Source of the DNA: Candidatus Zixiibacteriota bacterium
GTDB lineage: Bacteria > Zixibacteria > MSB-5A5 > GN15 > FEB-12
Direction of reading: 5' to 3'
DNA: 7,647 bases
Assembly (NCBI GenBank): GCA_018816665.1
Contig: JAHIVM010000068.1
Location: 1 to 7,647 of the forward strand
Position numbers and translations under genes: made by a program. Below, piece by piece: positions 6,502 through 7,647 of this stretch (position 1 is its first letter; each line of letters opens with the position of its first letter). The notes beneath the pieces were generated by a model. That model had not been told where the DNA came from. It did no database searches and saw nothing but the letters and a program-made list of their open reading frames with translations.

Positions 6502-7647
6502 GTACCGAACAGCAGGCGAATATCTGGGTATTTCTCGAGGCCCTCGGCCGGCATCGAGGGCTGATCGTTGGTCTGACTCTGTTGGCGGTTGTGGCCGCGG
6601 TGGTTGTCTCGCTGATGTTGCCGGCGTGGTATCAGGCCGATGCACTCGTGTTGCCGTCGCAGGACGGTAGTTCCATGGGGCTGGCGCAAATGGCCCAGGT
6701 AACATCATTGACCGGCGATCCGCGTTTCCCCGGCATGATTACGCCGCACGACGTGTACGCCCGGATATTGCGGAGTCGGCGCATGTCGGATCGGATCATC
6801 GCCCGACTGGATCTGGTCGCGACGTATGAAGTTGATCGGGCGTCACAGGTGTACGCCCTGCTTGAAGATCACACTGATTTTCGGGTTACCGATGAAGGGT
6901 TGTTGAAGATTTCCGCCCTGGCGCGTGACCCGCAGGCCGCCTCGGATCTGGCCCGCGCCTATGTGGAAGAGTTGATTCATTTAAGCGAGGAGTTACTGAC
7001 CAGTTCGGCTCGAGACAAGCGGGAGTTTATCGAAAACCGACTGGCCGAAGTGCGGAGTCAACTGGATTCGGCGCGCGGGGCTCTGGAATCATTTCAGTTG
7101 AAATACCGCACAATCGATTTTGATGAGCAAACGCGCCTGGCCATAGATCAGGCATCGGCTCTGAAGGTGCGTATTGCCAACTACAACCTGGAGATCGAAA
7201 TGCTCTCGCCTGTGTTGGCGGCGGATAATCCCGAGCTGATCGAAAAAATGCGGCGACGGGATCTGGTCCAGAAGCAGCTCGATGCTCTCGAATGGGGTGG
7301 ATCCGACAGCTCTTTTTTCTCGCTGCCGGTGGCTTCCGTACCGGGTCTTCGAGGTCAATATGAGTCTCTGTACAGCCGGGTGAAGGTACACGAGGCGCTG
7401 TACGAATCGCTGCTCGACATGTTTGAGCGGGCCCGTATACATGAACAGGAGAATCTTCCGGCGATAACGGTACTGGATTGGCCCGTTCCGCCGGATCTCC
7501 GGAGCAAGCCGCAGCGTTCTATTATTGTGATGAGTACCGGTGTGGTGGCGTTAGTGTTGACGGTGTTTCTGGCCCTGGTTCTGGACTACATTCGTCGGTT
7601 GCGCGAGCTGCAACCCGGGGATTACAAAAAACTGATGGTGTTCGCCG
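6498..7647 (+). CDS. Wzz/GNVR-type polysaccharide co-polymerase (chain-length determinant), 3' end outside window
   Basis: The frame stays open from ATG 6498 to the window edge (383 codons plus one base). The family is an inner-membrane protein with two helices and a large periplasmic coiled-coil domain, setting polymer length and contacting the OPX channel. Visible here: TM1 at about 21-43 (GLIVGLTLLAVVAAVVV), a Wzz-like section around 44-165, long charged helices likely forming coiled coil at about 170-265, a GNVR-like stretch at about 285-325 (YSRVKVHEALYESLLDMFE), the Pro-rich motif before the second helix (WPVPPDLRSKPQRS, about 328-341), and TM2 at about 342-364 followed by a basic DYIRRLRE. 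Only about 17 residues after TM2 are in the window, with no Walker motifs, so a fused BY-type tyrosine kinase can be neither seen nor excluded. The size already matches kinase-less members, so the true stop may lie just downstream. Confidence 0.92.
   Translation, partial: MSTEQQANIWVFLEALGRHRGLIVGLTLLAVVAAVVVSLMLPAWYQADALVLPSQDGSSMGLAQMAQVTSLTGDPRFPGMITPHDVYARILRSRRMSDRIIARLDLVATYEVDRASQVYALLEDHTDFRVTDEGLLKISALARDPQAASDLARAYVEELIHLSEELLTSSARDKREFIENRLAEVRSQLDSARGALESFQLKYRTIDFDEQTRLAIDQASALKVRIANYNLEIEMLSPVLAADNPELIEKMRRRDLVQKQLDALEWGGSDSSFFSLPVASVPGLRGQYESLYSRVKVHEALYESLLDMFERARIHEQENLPAITVLDWPVPPDLRSKPQRSIIVMSTGVVALVLTVFLALVLDYIRRLRELQPGDYKKLMVFA

Noticed and set aside
1..7647. CRISPR arrays, tRNA or rRNA genes, insertion sequences
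   Set aside because: No regularly spaced repeats, no tRNA-like fold in the only intergenic region, and no transposase-like protein or terminal repeats were seen.

Overview
The window is GC-rich, tightly packed bacterial chromosome with four protein genes and one real intergenic region. It holds the 3' end of a CTP synthase gene (pyrG, + strand), a very large soluble multi-sensor histidine kinase (- strand), and the first two genes of an exopolysaccharide or capsule export operon (+ strand). That operon starts with a periplasmic Poly_export/SLBB protein, followed by a Wzz-type chain-length or co-polymerase protein that runs off the right edge. An OPX-type export protein implies a two-membrane (Gram-negative type) envelope. 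The phylum cannot be fixed from this sequence. The PocR/GAF/PAS kinase style and GC content would suit a deltaproteobacterial or FCB/candidate-phylum lineage, but that is a guess.

Layout: 1-347 pyrG C-terminus; 348-363 a 16-base convergent gap with no visible terminator; 364-4980 (minus) the sensor kinase, arranged PocR-GAF-PAS-GAF-GAF-PAS-PAS-PAS-HisKA-HATPase with no membrane segment and no receiver domain; 4981-5154 a divergent control region; 5155-6501 the SLBB export protein; 6498-7647 the Wzz-like protein, overlapping its predecessor by ATGA.

The divergent region is the most informative non-coding part. It has a good sigma70-type promoter (TTGACA, 17 bases, TATTTT) for the export operon. 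A perfect 8+8 inverted repeat has its right arm over the -35 box, as expected for an operator. A second, shorter inverted repeat lies just upstream of the kinase ribosome-binding site. The kinase start is unclear: the strongest Shine-Dalgarno does not sit at a normal distance from any in-frame start.

Working model (inference): the kinase senses a small ligand or redox signal in the cytoplasm through its PocR, GAF and PAS domains, and signals to a response regulator encoded elsewhere. The divergent layout makes the adjacent polysaccharide operon a reasonable candidate target. Each family is known and no new system is proven. The divergent control region and the kinase N-terminus deserve the closest look.
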